Shown: positions 35,534 through 43,131 of the stretch, one piece after another | How the letters are laid out: every line of letters starts with the position of its first letter | Position numbering within the stretch: position 1 is the stretch's first letter | Assembly: GCF_000021325.1 (NCBI RefSeq) | Contig: NC_011365.1 | Span: 2,508,001 to 2,572,000, forward strand | Source of the DNA: Gluconacetobacter diazotrophicus PA1 5 | GTDB lineage: Bacteria > Pseudomonadota > Alphaproteobacteria > Acetobacterales > Acetobacteraceae | DNA: 64,000 nucleotides | Reading direction: 5' to 3' | Program-made: the position numbers and the translations under genes | The notes under the pieces: generated by a model | What the model was told of the DNA's origin: nothing | What the model saw: the letters and a program-made list of their open reading frames with translations, nothing else | The model's database searches: none

Positions 35534-36580
35534 TCAATATGAACATGGATCGGAAAAGCACAATGCGCTACGCGATTGTAGGATTCGGTAGGTGTTTTGT
35601 CCCGGGATTTGGTGGTGCGGATTATGTATGAACCGTGATGGTTCTTTTTCCCACTGCTGACAAATGAATTCATATGGAGTGAGGCCGCGCAGGGTCTTGA
35701 GCCTGCGGGCGAAATTGTAGGCGGTAACGAAGTCGGCGAGGTGTTGACGCAACTGGTCATGTGTTTCGTAGTAGAAGCGCTTGACGGTGGCGTCCTTGAT
35801 CGTGCGGTTCATCCTCTCGACCTGGCCATTCGTCCAGGGATGTCGCGGCTTTGTCAGTCGATGCTCGATATCGAGATCAGCACAGGCCAGTTCAAAAGAG
35901 TGGCACCGGAACAGGACACCATCCGCCCGCATGGCCTTGATGTCTTCGGGTGTCCATCCATTGCCGGCCGGATCGGTAAAATGCGTGCCGTTATCGGTCA
36001 GCACGGTATGGATGCGGTAGGGAACCGCAGCGGCCAGAGCACGCAGGAAGTCACCGGCAACGCGACGTGTCGCTTTCTCGTGCAATTGGACAAAAGCGAA
36101 TTTCGAGGTCCGGTCGATCGCCACCAGAAGATAAAGGCGCCCCATTTCAGTGCGGACTTCAGCAATGTCGATGTGAAAATAGCCGATCGGACAACTCTTG
36201 AACTTCGACCGTTTCGGTTTGTCGCCTTCGGTCTCGGGCAGGCGGCTGATCCCATGGCGCTGAAAACAACGGTGCAGGGAAGATCGCGTCAGATGCGGGA
36301 TCGTCGCCTGAAGCGCATAAAGGCAATCATCAAGAGGCAGCAGGGTATGGCGACGGAAGGCCACAACGATCGCTTCTTCTTCGGTCGACAGGATGGTTGA
36401 GGATGCGACCTTCGGACCGGTGCGTCGATCCGACGTATCGGTCCGCCCCTTCCATTTGGCGACCGTCTTCGGGTTGATCCCGTAGCGTTTCGCCAGAACC
36501 CTCAGGCTCTCTTGACTATGTTGTATCGCTCGACGGACTGCCGCTGTCGTCGTGGCGCTTCCGTGGTGAACCTGGCCCAT
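35534..36580 (-). CDS. IS481-family DDE transposase
   Basis: A 348-aa transposase. An N-terminal HTH (RRAIQHSQESLRVLAKRYGINPKTVAKWKGR) is followed by the integrase core with D138 (YFHIDIAEV), D196 (VLTDNGTHF) and E255 (NGQVERMNRT). The reading frame has no stop inside the element: it passes the left inverted repeat after IPGQNT and continues 16 residues into the host gene before ending at 35534. With a CTAG target the host base pattern would give TAG directly after the final Thr codon, so the native protein probably ends there; in this copy it carries a short host-encoded tail. Confidence 0.88.
   Translation of the reverse strand: MGQVHHGSATTTAAVRRAIQHSQESLRVLAKRYGINPKTVAKWKGRTDTSDRRTGPKVASSTILSTEEEAIVVAFRRHTLLPLDDCLYALQATIPHLTRSSLHRCFQRHGISRLPETEGDKPKRSKFKSCPIGYFHIDIAEVRTEMGRLYLLVAIDRTSKFAFVQLHEKATRRVAGDFLRALAAAVPYRIHTVLTDNGTHFTDPAGNGWTPEDIKAMRADGVLFRCHSFELACADLDIEHRLTKPRHPWTNGQVERMNRTIKDATVKRFYYETHDQLRQHLADFVTAYNFARRLKTLRGLTPYEFICQQWEKEPSRFIHNPHHQIPGQNTYRILQSRSALCFSDPCSY
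35588..35591. repeat. Left target-site duplication (GTAG)
   Basis: GTAG directly before the left inverted repeat; the second copy is at 36638-36641. It is the duplicated target of the IS insertion within a glycine/arginine codon pair. Confidence 0.7.
35592..35618 (+). repeat. IS terminal inverted repeat, left
   Basis: 27 bp ending in GGATTTGGTGGTGC; pairs with the right end with a single T/G difference at the seventh base. It overlaps the 3' end of the transposase frame. Confidence 0.85.
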
Positions 36581-36610
36581 AGCGCATCCTTCCACTCATG
36601 TGAAAATAAT

Positions 36611-36637
36611 GCACCACCAAATCCCGGGACCAAACAC
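36611..36637 (-). repeat. IS terminal inverted repeat, right
   Basis: 27 bp beginning GCACCACCAAATCCCGGG, the reverse complement of the left end except for one base. It lies upstream of the transposase start. Confidence 0.85.
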
Positions 36638-37223
36638 GTAGGATAGGCCAGGCCCTTGCCCACGCCTTCGCCCGCAGGAACATCGACGTGACCGTCGCGA
36701 GCCGTCGGCCGCCCGAAGCATTGGCGCCGCAGGCCCGGGCAATCGGTCCCACGGTCGTCGCCAGGTCGCTGCGGGATGCGCTCGAAGCCGACATGATCAT
36801 CCTGGCCGTCCCGTTCGAGCAGCACCCCGAGGTCGCGAGGGCCCTGCCGGACTGGAAAGGCAAGACGGTCATCGACGCGATGAACTCGCTGGCTCCCCTC
36901 GAGGAGATGGATGGCCTCCTGTCCTCCGCCTTCGCCGCGAAGGCGTTCGCCGGCGCCAGGTTCGTGAAAGCGTTCAATCATCTGATTGCCGCCACCCTGG
37001 CGACCGATCCGGTCGTCGAGGGCGGCCACCGGGTCGTCTTTCTATCGAGCGACGACGCGGACGCGACCGCTCCCGTGGCGGCCCTGGCCAGACAACTCGG
37101 GTTCGCACCCGTCACTCTGGGAAAACTTTATGAAGGTGGCGCGCTGGTGCATGCACGCGGCCGCGTTTGGGGACCGCTCATTTTCCAGGATGTGTTCAAG
37201 ACGGCGCAGTAATCGATCTGCGA

Positions 37224-38411
37224 TCATTGCTCAGGCGAGAAACGCAGCCAGAGCCATCCCGCCAGGGCGGAGAGGACCGAGCCGGCGAAGATTCCCATCT
37301 TGGCAGGGATTACAAGACCAGAGTCGGGAAATGACAGGTTCGCGATAAACAGGCTGATCGTAAATCCGATGCCGCACAGGAGCGAAAGGCCAAACACCTT
37401 TCCCATCGACGTTTCTGCCGGAAGCGTGGCGATCCTCAGCCGGGTCGAAAGCAGTGTCGCGCTGAAGACGCCGACAGGTTTGCCGATGAGCAGTCCCGAC
37501 ATGATCCCCAATGGAACAGCGTCCACCATCATGTCGGGATGGATACCCCTGAGTGAGACACCCACGTTCATGAAGCCGAAAAGCGGCAGAATTACCCATG
37601 TGACGACAGGTGTCAGTGCGGATGCCGCTCTGTCGAGAGGTGTCGCCTGTCCGACGTTCCGTCCCAGGGCCGTTGCGGGCAGGCACAGACCGGTTATGAC
37701 CCCGGCAAGGGTCGGATGCAGGCCGGACCCCAGAAGAGCGATCCACAGCAGGATGCAGCCGGTGGCGTAACCCCACACTGTCCTGATTCCGATCCTGTTT
37801 GCCCCGATCAGCGCCGCCGTGACAACCACGGCCGCCGCCAGTGCCGGCCAGTACAGGGCATTCCCGTAAAACACGGCGATGACGACGATGCCCAGCACAT
37901 CATCGAAGATCGCGAGCGCCATCAGCCAGGCCCTGGCTCCGGCCGAGACATGCCGACCAAGAGCCAGAATGATCGGCAACGTGAACGCTGCATCGGTCGC
38001 GACGGGGATGGCCCAGCCGCGCGTCGCTTCCGGATGTCCGCATGTCACCAGCAGGTATGTCAGGGCCGGTACGATCATTCCGCCCAGCGCGCCGATCAGC
38101 GGAAGGGCGACGCGCCGTGGTGACGAGAGGTGGCCCGTGACGATTTCGGTCTTGATTTCGAGAATGACCACCAGGAAAAACAGGGTCATGAACCCGTCGG
38201 AGACCCATGCGTCGATCGTGTCCGGTCCCCGTTTCCCAAGGACGGAAAGCGTCAGGGGCGTTGTCGTAAGGGCGGTATAACCCGCCGCCCACGGCGAGTT
38301 TGCCAGGACAAAGCCTGCAAGGGACGCGAGCAGCAGGACGCATGCCCCACCGGAGGGAGAGCCCAGGAAACGTCGGAGAGAGGCAACGCGCGCAGCAACT
38401 GATTCAGCCAT
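37224..38411 (-). CDS. nhaA: Na+/H+ antiporter NhaA
   Basis: Inner-membrane antiporter exchanging Na+ for protons; 395 aa with about twelve hydrophobic segments. The key acidic residues are present: D140 in PVATDAAF (equivalent to E. coli D133) and the pair D170-D171 in AIFDDVLGI (E. coli D163-D164). The TM2-3 motif FFLVVILEIKTE and the C-terminal GIMSGLLIGKPVGV also match. It is convergent with the interrupted oxidoreductase (11-bp gap). Confidence 0.93.
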   Translation of the reverse strand: MAESVAARVASLRRFLGSPSGGACVLLLASLAGFVLANSPWAAGYTALTTTPLTLSVLGKRGPDTIDAWVSDGFMTLFFLVVILEIKTEIVTGHLSSPRRVALPLIGALGGMIVPALTYLLVTCGHPEATRGWAIPVATDAAFTLPIILALGRHVSAGARAWLMALAIFDDVLGIVVIAVFYGNALYWPALAAAVVVTAALIGANRIGIRTVWGYATGCILLWIALLGSGLHPTLAGVITGLCLPATALGRNVGQATPLDRAASALTPVVTWVILPLFGFMNVGVSLRGIHPDMMVDAVPLGIMSGLLIGKPVGVFSATLLSTRLRIATLPAETSMGKVFGLSLLCGIGFTISLFIANLSFPDSGLVIPAKMGIFAGSVLSALAGWLWLRFSPEQ

Positions 38412-38442
38412 TCATCTCTGTTGAATGATTCAGGTCGGCCAT

Positions 38443-38516
38443 ACAAGCCGACAGCCCTGCGCCTGCCTTCCTGACGACGGCCTTCCTGAACGCAGGAAGC
38501 GGAAGCCGGGGCTTGT
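38443..38516. repeat. Nested inverted repeats between nhaA and the DUF2905 gene
   Basis: An outer pair ACAAGCC (38443-38449)/GGCTTGT (38510-38516) encloses a perfect 7-bp stem CTTCCTG-AACG-CAGGAAG (38482-38499) and a 10-bp direct repeat GCCTTCCTGA (38465 and 38480). It may terminate the minus-strand small-protein operon before nhaA; no T-run is present. Confidence 0.4.
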
Positions 38517-38521
38517 CCCGC

Positions 38522-38722
38522 CTATCGCCGGACCAGCCAGAAGATCAGGGAAAGAACCGCGCTGATCACGATGCAGGTCGCGATCGGCGCGTAGAAGGTG
38601 AAATTCGGCCTCTGGATCACGATGTCGCCCGGCAGCCGCCCGAGCGGCAGCCGTGACAGGACAGGCCACAGCAGGCCGGCGAGCACCAGGACAATACCAA
38701 GGGTGATCAGGGGTCTGGACAT
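38522..38722 (-). CDS. DUF2905-family small membrane protein
   Basis: A 66-aa protein with two transmembrane segments (about residues 5-22 and 43-63) joined by a loop with the family hallmark LGRLPGDI and NFTFYAPIATCI, ending in WLVRR. Length is normal for DUF2905. Function is unknown in all organisms. GGAG lies close to the ATG. It follows a tiny 15-codon open frame and the small acidic gene on the same strand. Confidence 0.85.
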   Translation of the reverse strand: MSRPLITLGIVLVLAGLLWPVLSRLPLGRLPGDIVIQRPNFTFYAPIATCIVISAVLSLIFWLVRR

Positions 38723-38731
38723 ACCGCTCCG

Positions 38732-38779
38732 TCAGCGCTGGGCGAGAGCGGCGGCGGAGGGCTCATGATGCGTGGTCAT
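38732..38779 (-). CDS. Possible 15-aa micropeptide ORF
   Basis: ATG at 38779 with AGGAG 7 nt upstream opens a 15-codon frame (MTTHHEPSAAALAQR) ending in TGA 9 bp before the DUF2905 ATG. The ribosome site is the best in this small operon. It might be translated or might only position ribosomes for the next gene. Chance occurrence is not excluded. Confidence 0.3.
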   Translation of the reverse strand: MTTHHEPSAAALAQR

Positions 38780-38789
38780 GCTCGCGCTC

Positions 38790-39029
38790 CTATATCCGCT
38801 CCAGAATCTGGCGGGCGAGTGCTGCGATGTCGGATTTCTCCATCCCCTCGGGATTGTGCCGCGCCTTCTTCGCGATCTCGCGTTCCTGCTCCGAGGCATG
38901 TTCGCCGCCCTTGAGCACGAAATCCGCCAGTTCCGTCACCTCGGCCTTCGTCAGCAGCTTGGGCTCCTTGACCGCCCGTTCGGCGAGGGCGTGCAAGCTG
39001 CTGGTTTCATGGGGAAGCCTGTCGGTCAT
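38790..39029 (-). CDS. Hypothetical small acidic protein
   Basis: A 79-aa helical protein rich in Glu, Lys and Ala (LLTKAEVTELADFVLKGGEHASEQEREIAKKARHNPEG). No signal peptide or membrane segment. I do not recognise a family. It is 10 bp upstream of the micro-ORF and the DUF2905 gene, so the three are probably one transcript. Codon use looks like that of neighbouring genes, supporting a real gene. Confidence 0.62.
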   Translation of the reverse strand: MTDRLPHETSSLHALAERAVKEPKLLTKAEVTELADFVLKGGEHASEQEREIAKKARHNPEGMEKSDIAALARQILERI

Positions 39030-39160
39030 GTCGATTCCGTCCTGTTCCGGTCATGGATTTCCAGTTTCAGACATGGGGGCGCGGGCACGCGGATTACAGG
39101 GCCGCGAACGCGGGGCAGCGATGCGCGCAGGCCGGCCAGTGGCATCGCCATTGCCCATGC

Positions 39161-39589
39161 TCAGATCGGCGTCGCCCCGCCTGGCGTTGTATCGGGAGTG
39201 CCGGCGCCATCCGCCTCGGCCGCGTCTTCCGGCAGCCGCGAGCCCAGCAGGGCGCGGGGTTGACCCAGCCAGATGCCATCGCGGAGATGGTCGCGGCGTG
39301 GGAACCGGGTGTTCGGATGGATCAGGATGCTCAGGTCCTGGTGATTGAGCATCAGCCATGGCACCAGCGTCGCGAACAGCGCCGTGTCGAAGGCGATCTG
39401 ATACATCGGCAGCGTGTGCGGGCCGATCGGTACCTCATGCCAGCGCCCCAGCCGCACGGCGAAGCGGTCGGCGATGGCGGCGCGCAGGTGCTCGGCGGCC
39501 GCGCGCCCGTCCGGGCCGTCGAAATAGACATGGGCATGATAGCTGCCGATCGTCCCGATCTGCCGGATCGGCTCGGGCACCGGCGTCAT
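39161..39589 (-). CDS. DOPA 4,5-dioxygenase-family protein
   Basis: A 142-aa protein matching the DOPA dioxygenase family: SYHAHVYFD with the paired His, [40 protein letters not shown]. These conserved His residues are probable metal ligands. The ATG at 39589 overlaps the stop of the upstream oxidoreductase by 4 bp and is preferred to an ATG 12 bp earlier. Bacterial members are mostly uncharacterised; extradiol ring cleavage is inferred from plant and fungal relatives. Confidence 0.83.
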   Translation of the reverse strand: MTPVPEPIRQIGTIGSYHAHVYFDGPDGRAAAEHLRAAIADRFAVRLGRWHEVPIGPHTLPMYQIAFDTALFATLVPWLMLNHQDLSILIHPNTRFPRRDHLRDGIWLGQPRALLGSRLPEDAAEADGAGTPDTTPGGATPI

Positions 39590-40038
39590 CGGGCTTTCCA
39601 TTGCGCGGTGCGTTCGGACCGTGCCGCGGACAGCGCCCGCCTTACGCCCGCCGCGTCCAGATCAGCGGCATAGACCGGCGTGCCAGGCTGCTGCCGCCAG
39701 GATTCGTCCAGGCCGCCAGCCTCGATCGCCGCGATCCTGCCGTCCCGCTGTTGCGGGTAATAATTCCCGGTATCGATGACCGGCACCGCGCGGGGCACGT
39801 TCGTGAACAGGTCGTGCGGCAGATCCGGGATATTCTTCTCCGGGATCGTCACCACGATCACGTCGACGCCCGTCACCGCCTGGCGCGGCGTCACGGCGGT
39901 CGCCCCGGTTTCCGCCGCCAGGTCGCGCAGCGTCTCCGGGCCCCGGGAATTGGCGACCAGAACGGTATGGCCCAGCGCCGTCAGGCGCCGGGTCAATGCG
40001 CCGCCAATGTGGCCGGCGCCGATAATGCCGATCTTCAT
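39586..40038 (-). CDS. NADPH-dependent F420-reductase-like protein with internal deletion
   Basis: The N-terminal Rossmann half is intact ([62 protein letters not shown]) and the normal C-terminal end [20 protein letters not shown] is present, but the two are joined directly after AIEAG. Full-length relatives are roughly 210 aa and have about 60 more residues here, including the substrate-domain KAFN region; this product has 150. The junction is in frame, so a shortened protein may still be made, probably without normal activity. It is coupled to the dioxygenase-like gene. Confidence 0.75.
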   Translation of the reverse strand: MKIGIIGAGHIGGALTRRLTALGHTVLVANSRGPETLRDLAAETGATAVTPRQAVTGVDVIVVTIPEKNIPDLPHDLFTNVPRAVPVIDTGNYYPQQRDGRIAAIEAGGLDESWRQQPGTPVYAADLDAAGVRRALSAARSERTAQWKAR

Positions 40039-40074
40039 GTGCGTCCCCGCTGGATGATCCTCTGCCCTATGGAG

Positions 40075-40734
40075 TTATGAACGCGCCACGGGTGGGACAA
40101 GGACCGTGTCCTGTCGCGTGGGCCAAGCCTGCATGCCGATCCGTGCGATGTCCAGCAGCCTGTCCCGCGACGCACCGTCGCGCGCCTGCACCGCCATCCC
40201 GCGTGCCAGCGAACTGAAGAAGGCCGCCAGCCCCGCGGCATCCGTATCCGCCGGCATGTCGCCATCCGCCACGCCCTGGCGCAGGCGGTCGGCCATCGCG
40301 GCCTCGGACAGCGCGCGCTGGCGGGCCATCAGGTCGCGCAGGCGGGCCTGGCCGGGCGCGCACTGGGTACCGGACACCGAGATCATGCACCCCGCCGGCA
40401 GGTCCTCGCGCGTGAACTCGGTCGCCGCCGCTTCCATCAGGTGCCGGAAAACGGTCCGCGTGTCGGCGTCCTGTTGCAGGATGTCCAGGAACCACGCGCG
40501 CGAGGCGGTCAGGTACGCCTCGGTCGCCTCCTGGTACAACTGCTCCTTGCTGCCGAAGGCGTTGTAGAAGCTCGACGGGCTGATCCCCATCGCCGCCGTC
40601 AGGTCGTCGAAGCTGGTGCCTTCATAGCCACGGTCCCAGAACAGGCGCATGGCCGCGCACAGGGCCTGGTCCCGGTCGAAGGATTGCGGCCGGCCGCGGC
40701 CACGCCGTTCACCGTCGATTTTTTTTGGTGTCAT
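40075..40734 (-). CDS. TetR-family transcriptional regulator
   Basis: A 219-aa repressor: basic N-terminus (RGRGRPQSFDRDQALCAAMRLFWDRGYEGTSFDDLTAAMGISPSSFYNAFGSKEQLY) forming the HTH, then a ligand-binding helical domain with a TetR_C pattern (AAATEFTREDLPAGCMISVSGT). The ATG at 40734 is used; upstream frame is intergenic. It is divergent from an SDR gene across 144 bp that contains a TTGGAG-N6-CTCCAA palindrome, so it probably represses that SDR and the flavin reductase behind it. Confidence 0.88.
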   Translation of the reverse strand: MTPKKIDGERRGRGRPQSFDRDQALCAAMRLFWDRGYEGTSFDDLTAAMGISPSSFYNAFGSKEQLYQEATEAYLTASRAWFLDILQQDADTRTVFRHLMEAAATEFTREDLPAGCMISVSGTQCAPGQARLRDLMARQRALSEAAMADRLRQGVADGDMPADTDAAGLAAFFSSLARGMAVQARDGASRDRLLDIARIGMQAWPTRQDTVLVPPVARS

Positions 40735-40783
40735 CGCTCCATAAATCCTTGAACGCGGACTCGCGCCCCTCATATCCCGTATC

Positions 40784-40801
40784 TTGGAGCAGTCACTCCA
40801 A
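40784..40801. promoter_or_regulatory. Putative TetR operator in divergent promoter region
   Basis: TTGGAG (40784-40789) and CTCCAA (40796-40801) are perfectly symmetric about a 6-bp spacer. The site lies midway between the TetR gene and the SDR start, in the only AT-richer part of the gap. TetR regulators of this YdeS/AcrR-like group often bind such half-sites of 15-20 bp total. Confidence 0.5.
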
Positions 40802-40878
40802 ATTGTAAGCCTTTCGTTTCCGCAATCCGGGCATGAGGAACGCGCGTCGTTCCCGCCCGAGCAGACAGGTCCAGCACC

Positions 40879-41625
40879 ATGAGCAAGCTTTCAGGAAAAG
40901 TCGCGATCGTCACCGGCGCCTCCAAGGGGATCGGCGCGGGCATCGCCAAGGCGCTGGCGGCCGAAGGCGCCGCGGTCGTCGTCAATTATGCCTCCAGCAA
41001 GTCGGGGGCCGATACGGTCGTCGCGGCGATCACGGACGCGGGCGGCAAGGCCGTGGCGGTGCAGGGCGACGTCTCGCGCAAGGCCGACGCCCAGGGCCTG
41101 GTCGACGCCGCGATCGGCCAGTTCGGCCGTCTGGACATTCTGGTCAACAATTCCGGCGTCTATGAATTCGGCGCGATCGAGGAGATCACCGAGGAGCATT
41201 TCCACCGGCAGTTCAACGTCAACGTGCTGGGCACGCTGCTGACGACCCAGGCCGCGGTCGGCCATCTGGGCGCGGGCGGCAGCATCATCAATATCAGTTC
41301 GGTCGTCTCGCGCATCACCCCGCCCCATTCGGCGGTCTATACCGGGACCAAGGGCGCGATCGACGCCATCACCGGTTCGCTGGCGCGCGAACTGGGGCCG
41401 AGGCAGATCCGGGTCAACGCCATCAATCCCGGCCTGGTCCAGACCGAAGGGACGCAGACCGCGAACGTCGTCGGCTCGGAGATGGAGCAGGCCATCATCG
41501 CGCAGACGCCGCTGGGCCGCACCGGCCAGGTGCAGGATATCGCGCCGCTGGCGGTTTTCCTGGCGTCCGATGACGCACGGTGGCTGACCGGCGAAACGCT
41601 GATCGCCTCCGGCGGCCTGCGCTGA
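40879..41625 (+). CDS. SDR-family oxidoreductase (3-oxoacyl reductase-like)
   Basis: A 248-aa classical SDR: cofactor loop GASKGIGAGIA, NNSG at strand 4, catalytic Ser in ISSVVS and Tyr/Lys in YTGTKGA, and the C-terminal FLASDDARWLTGETLIASGG. NADPH is likely, with VVVNYASSK after strand 2. Divergent from the TetR gene and upstream of an Old Yellow Enzyme gene. Together the two reductases suit removal of reactive carbonyls and enones. Confidence 0.9.
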   Translation: MSKLSGKVAIVTGASKGIGAGIAKALAAEGAAVVVNYASSKSGADTVVAAITDAGGKAVAVQGDVSRKADAQGLVDAAIGQFGRLDILVNNSGVYEFGAIEEITEEHFHRQFNVNVLGTLLTTQAAVGHLGAGGSIINISSVVSRITPPHSAVYTGTKGAIDAITGSLARELGPRQIRVNAINPGLVQTEGTQTANVVGSEMEQAIIAQTPLGRTGQVQDIAPLAVFLASDDARWLTGETLIASGGLR

Positions 41626-41639
41626 GTTGAGCTGAGCAT

Positions 41640-41697
41640 CGCCCCGACAGGGGCGGGCGCCTGCTTGCAGCGCGGGAAGGGCAGGCGCATGCTTTTT
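41640..41697 (+). terminator. Double hairpin with T-run after the SDR gene
   Basis: CGCCCC-GACA-GGGGCG (41640-41655) is followed by GCGCCTGC (41657-41664) pairing with GCAGGCGC (41681-41688) and then TTTTT (41693-41697). The T-run makes this the most terminator-like site in the window. It lies just upstream of the flavin reductase ribosome site, so it may also attenuate that gene. Confidence 0.5.
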
Positions 41698-41728
41698 CAG
41701 GATTTCATATCTGTCCGGGAGATGACTA

Positions 41729-42793
41729 TTGGCTTCTCTGTTTACGCCCCTGCGGGTCGGTGACCTGACATTGCCCAACCGGGTCATCATGGCGCCGCTG
41801 ACACGCCAGCGCGCCGGCGAGACGCATATCCCCAACGACCTGATGGCCACCTACTACGTCCAGCGGTCGCTGGCGGGCCTGATCCTGTCGGAAGCGACGC
41901 CGGTGTCCCCGCAGGGCATCGGCTATGCCGGGGTCCCGGGCATCTGGCTGCCCGAGCATGTCGAGGGCTGGAAGAAGGTCACGTCCGCCGTGCATGCGGT
42001 CGGGGGGCGCATCTTCCTCCAGCTCTGGCACGTGGGCCGGATTTCCGACCCCGTGTTCCTCGATGGCGACCTGCCCGTCGCGCCCAGCGCCATCGCGGCC
42101 AGGGGTCATGTCAGCCAGCTCCGCCCCGAACGCCCTTACGTGACGCCCCGCGCGCTGGAAACGCACGAGATCCCCGGGATCGTCACGGCCTTCCGGCACG
42201 GGGCCGAACTGGCGAAGGAAGCAAATTTCGATGGCGTCGAGATCCACGGCGCGAACGGCTATCTGCTCGACCAGTTCCTGCAGGATTCCACCAACCACCG
42301 CACGGACCGGTACGGCGGCTCGATCGAGAACCGGGCGCGCCTGATGCTGGACGTGACCGACGCCGCCATCGACGTCTGGGGCCCGGGGCGCGTGGGCATG
42401 CATCTGGCACCCCGGTGCGACGCGCACGACATGGGTGACAGCAATCCGGCGGCCACTTTCGGCTATGTCGCGACCGAACTCGGGCGGCGCGGCATCGCCT
42501 TCATCTGCGCGCGCGAGGCCGAGGGGCCGGACAGCCTGGGCCCGCAACTGAAGAAGGCATTCGGTGGCGTCTATATCGCCAACGAGGCCTTCACCGGTGC
42601 ATCCGCCGAGGCCGCCATCGAAGAGGGCCGGGCCGACGCGGTGGCCTTCGGGAAGACTTTCATCGCCAACCCCGACCTGCCCGAGCGACTGAAAATCGGT
42701 GCGGACCTGACGCCGCCCGATGCCTCCACGTTCTATGGCGAGGGCGCGCGGGGATATACGGACTATCCCACGCTGGGCGAATCCGGTGACTGA
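41729..42793 (+). CDS. Old Yellow Enzyme-family ene-reductase (NemA-like)
   Basis: FMN-dependent reduction of activated C=C bonds or nitro compounds, 354 aa. Start is TTG at 41729 with GGGAGA 6 nt upstream. FMN and substrate motifs: TLPNRVIMAPLTR, EATPVSPQGIGY, QLWHVGRIS, the His-Asn pair H173/N176 in VEIHGANGYLLDQFLQD, and NHRTDRYGGSIENRAR. Full length. Grouped with the TetR/SDR genes as an electrophile-response module. Confidence 0.9.
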   Translation: MASLFTPLRVGDLTLPNRVIMAPLTRQRAGETHIPNDLMATYYVQRSLAGLILSEATPVSPQGIGYAGVPGIWLPEHVEGWKKVTSAVHAVGGRIFLQLWHVGRISDPVFLDGDLPVAPSAIAARGHVSQLRPERPYVTPRALETHEIPGIVTAFRHGAELAKEANFDGVEIHGANGYLLDQFLQDSTNHRTDRYGGSIENRARLMLDVTDAAIDVWGPGRVGMHLAPRCDAHDMGDSNPAATFGYVATELGRRGIAFICAREAEGPDSLGPQLKKAFGGVYIANEAFTGASAEAAIEEGRADAVAFGKTFIANPDLPERLKIGADLTPPDASTFYGEGARGYTDYPTLGESGD

Positions 42794-42820
42794 CAGCGGA
42801 TCTTTCCGAGGGGACACCAT

Positions 42821-43083
42821 GAGCGCTCATCATGTCCTGATCGCCGGTGCCAGCGGCCCGGTCCGTCTGGGCGCAGGTCGCGGCCCGGCATGGCCTGGCC
42901 GAAGCCGACCCCGACCGGCTCGCGCCGGGCGGCTTCGGCGACTTCATCTTTCATGTCGAGACGGACGCGATCTTCGACGTGACCAGGGCGCGGCAGGCGG
43001 GCTTCTCCGGCATGCACCGCCGGTCGGACGCGGTGCTGATCGCCCACCTGGACGCCATGCGCGCGCGCAGGCTTATTCCCTGA
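42821..43083 (+). pseudogene. Remnant of an SDR/NAD-epimerase-like gene (both ends, middle lost)
   Basis: An ATG at 42821 with a nearby purine-rich site begins MSAHHVLIAGASG, a Rossmann start with GxxG, but the frame then breaks. From about 42862 another frame reads VWAQVAARHGLAEADPDRL, GFGDFIFHVETDAIFDVTRARQAGF and ends RARRLIP at 43083, which resembles the C-terminus of VEP1/PRISE-like SDR reductases of about 350 aa. Roughly 250-280 codons between the ends are missing and the junction is out of frame, so this is a non-functional relic. Confidence 0.65.
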
Positions 43084-43090
43084 TTGTTTC

Positions 43091-43131
43091 CCTGACTGTT
43101 CGGGCGGGCTGACGTCCGGCGCGCAGTCAGG
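43091..43131. terminator. Inverted repeat at the 3' end of the response regulator gene
   Basis: CCTGACTG (43091-43098) pairs with CAGTCAGG (43124-43131), with further partial pairing outside. The right arm covers the regulator's stop codon. Weak evidence for a terminator. Confidence 0.3.

Larger units (their letters stand above)
35592..36637 (-). mobile_element. IS481-family insertion sequence, 1046 bp
   Basis: Bounded by 27-bp terminal inverted repeats (35592-35618 and 36611-36637) that differ at one base and share the core CCCGGGATTTGGTGGTGC. The element is flanked by a 4-bp GTAG duplication and carries one transposase gene on the minus strand. It interrupts an oxidoreductase gene. The repeats, size and single-gene layout fit IS481. 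Confidence 0.88.
35563..37212 (+). pseudogene. NADP-binding F420-reductase-like oxidoreductase, split by an IS481-type element
   Basis: The 5' piece (35563-35591) reads MRYAIVGFG; the 3' piece (from 36642) continues with IGQALAHAFARRNIDVTVASRR to a stop at 37212. Removing the insertion sequence plus one GTAG copy joins the frame exactly and restores GFGRIG, the GxGxxG dinucleotide-binding loop, giving a 199-aa protein of normal length for this family. The 3' part keeps DMIILAVPFEQH and FVKAFNHL as in the family. The gene is therefore intact apart from the insertion, which makes the event look recent. No product is expected from the native start. Confidence 0.88.

Noticed and set aside
35439-35562. 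Possible promoter or gene between SDR and interrupted oxidoreductase
   Set aside because: No clear promoter elements and no gene; only the transposase tail runs antisense through part of it.
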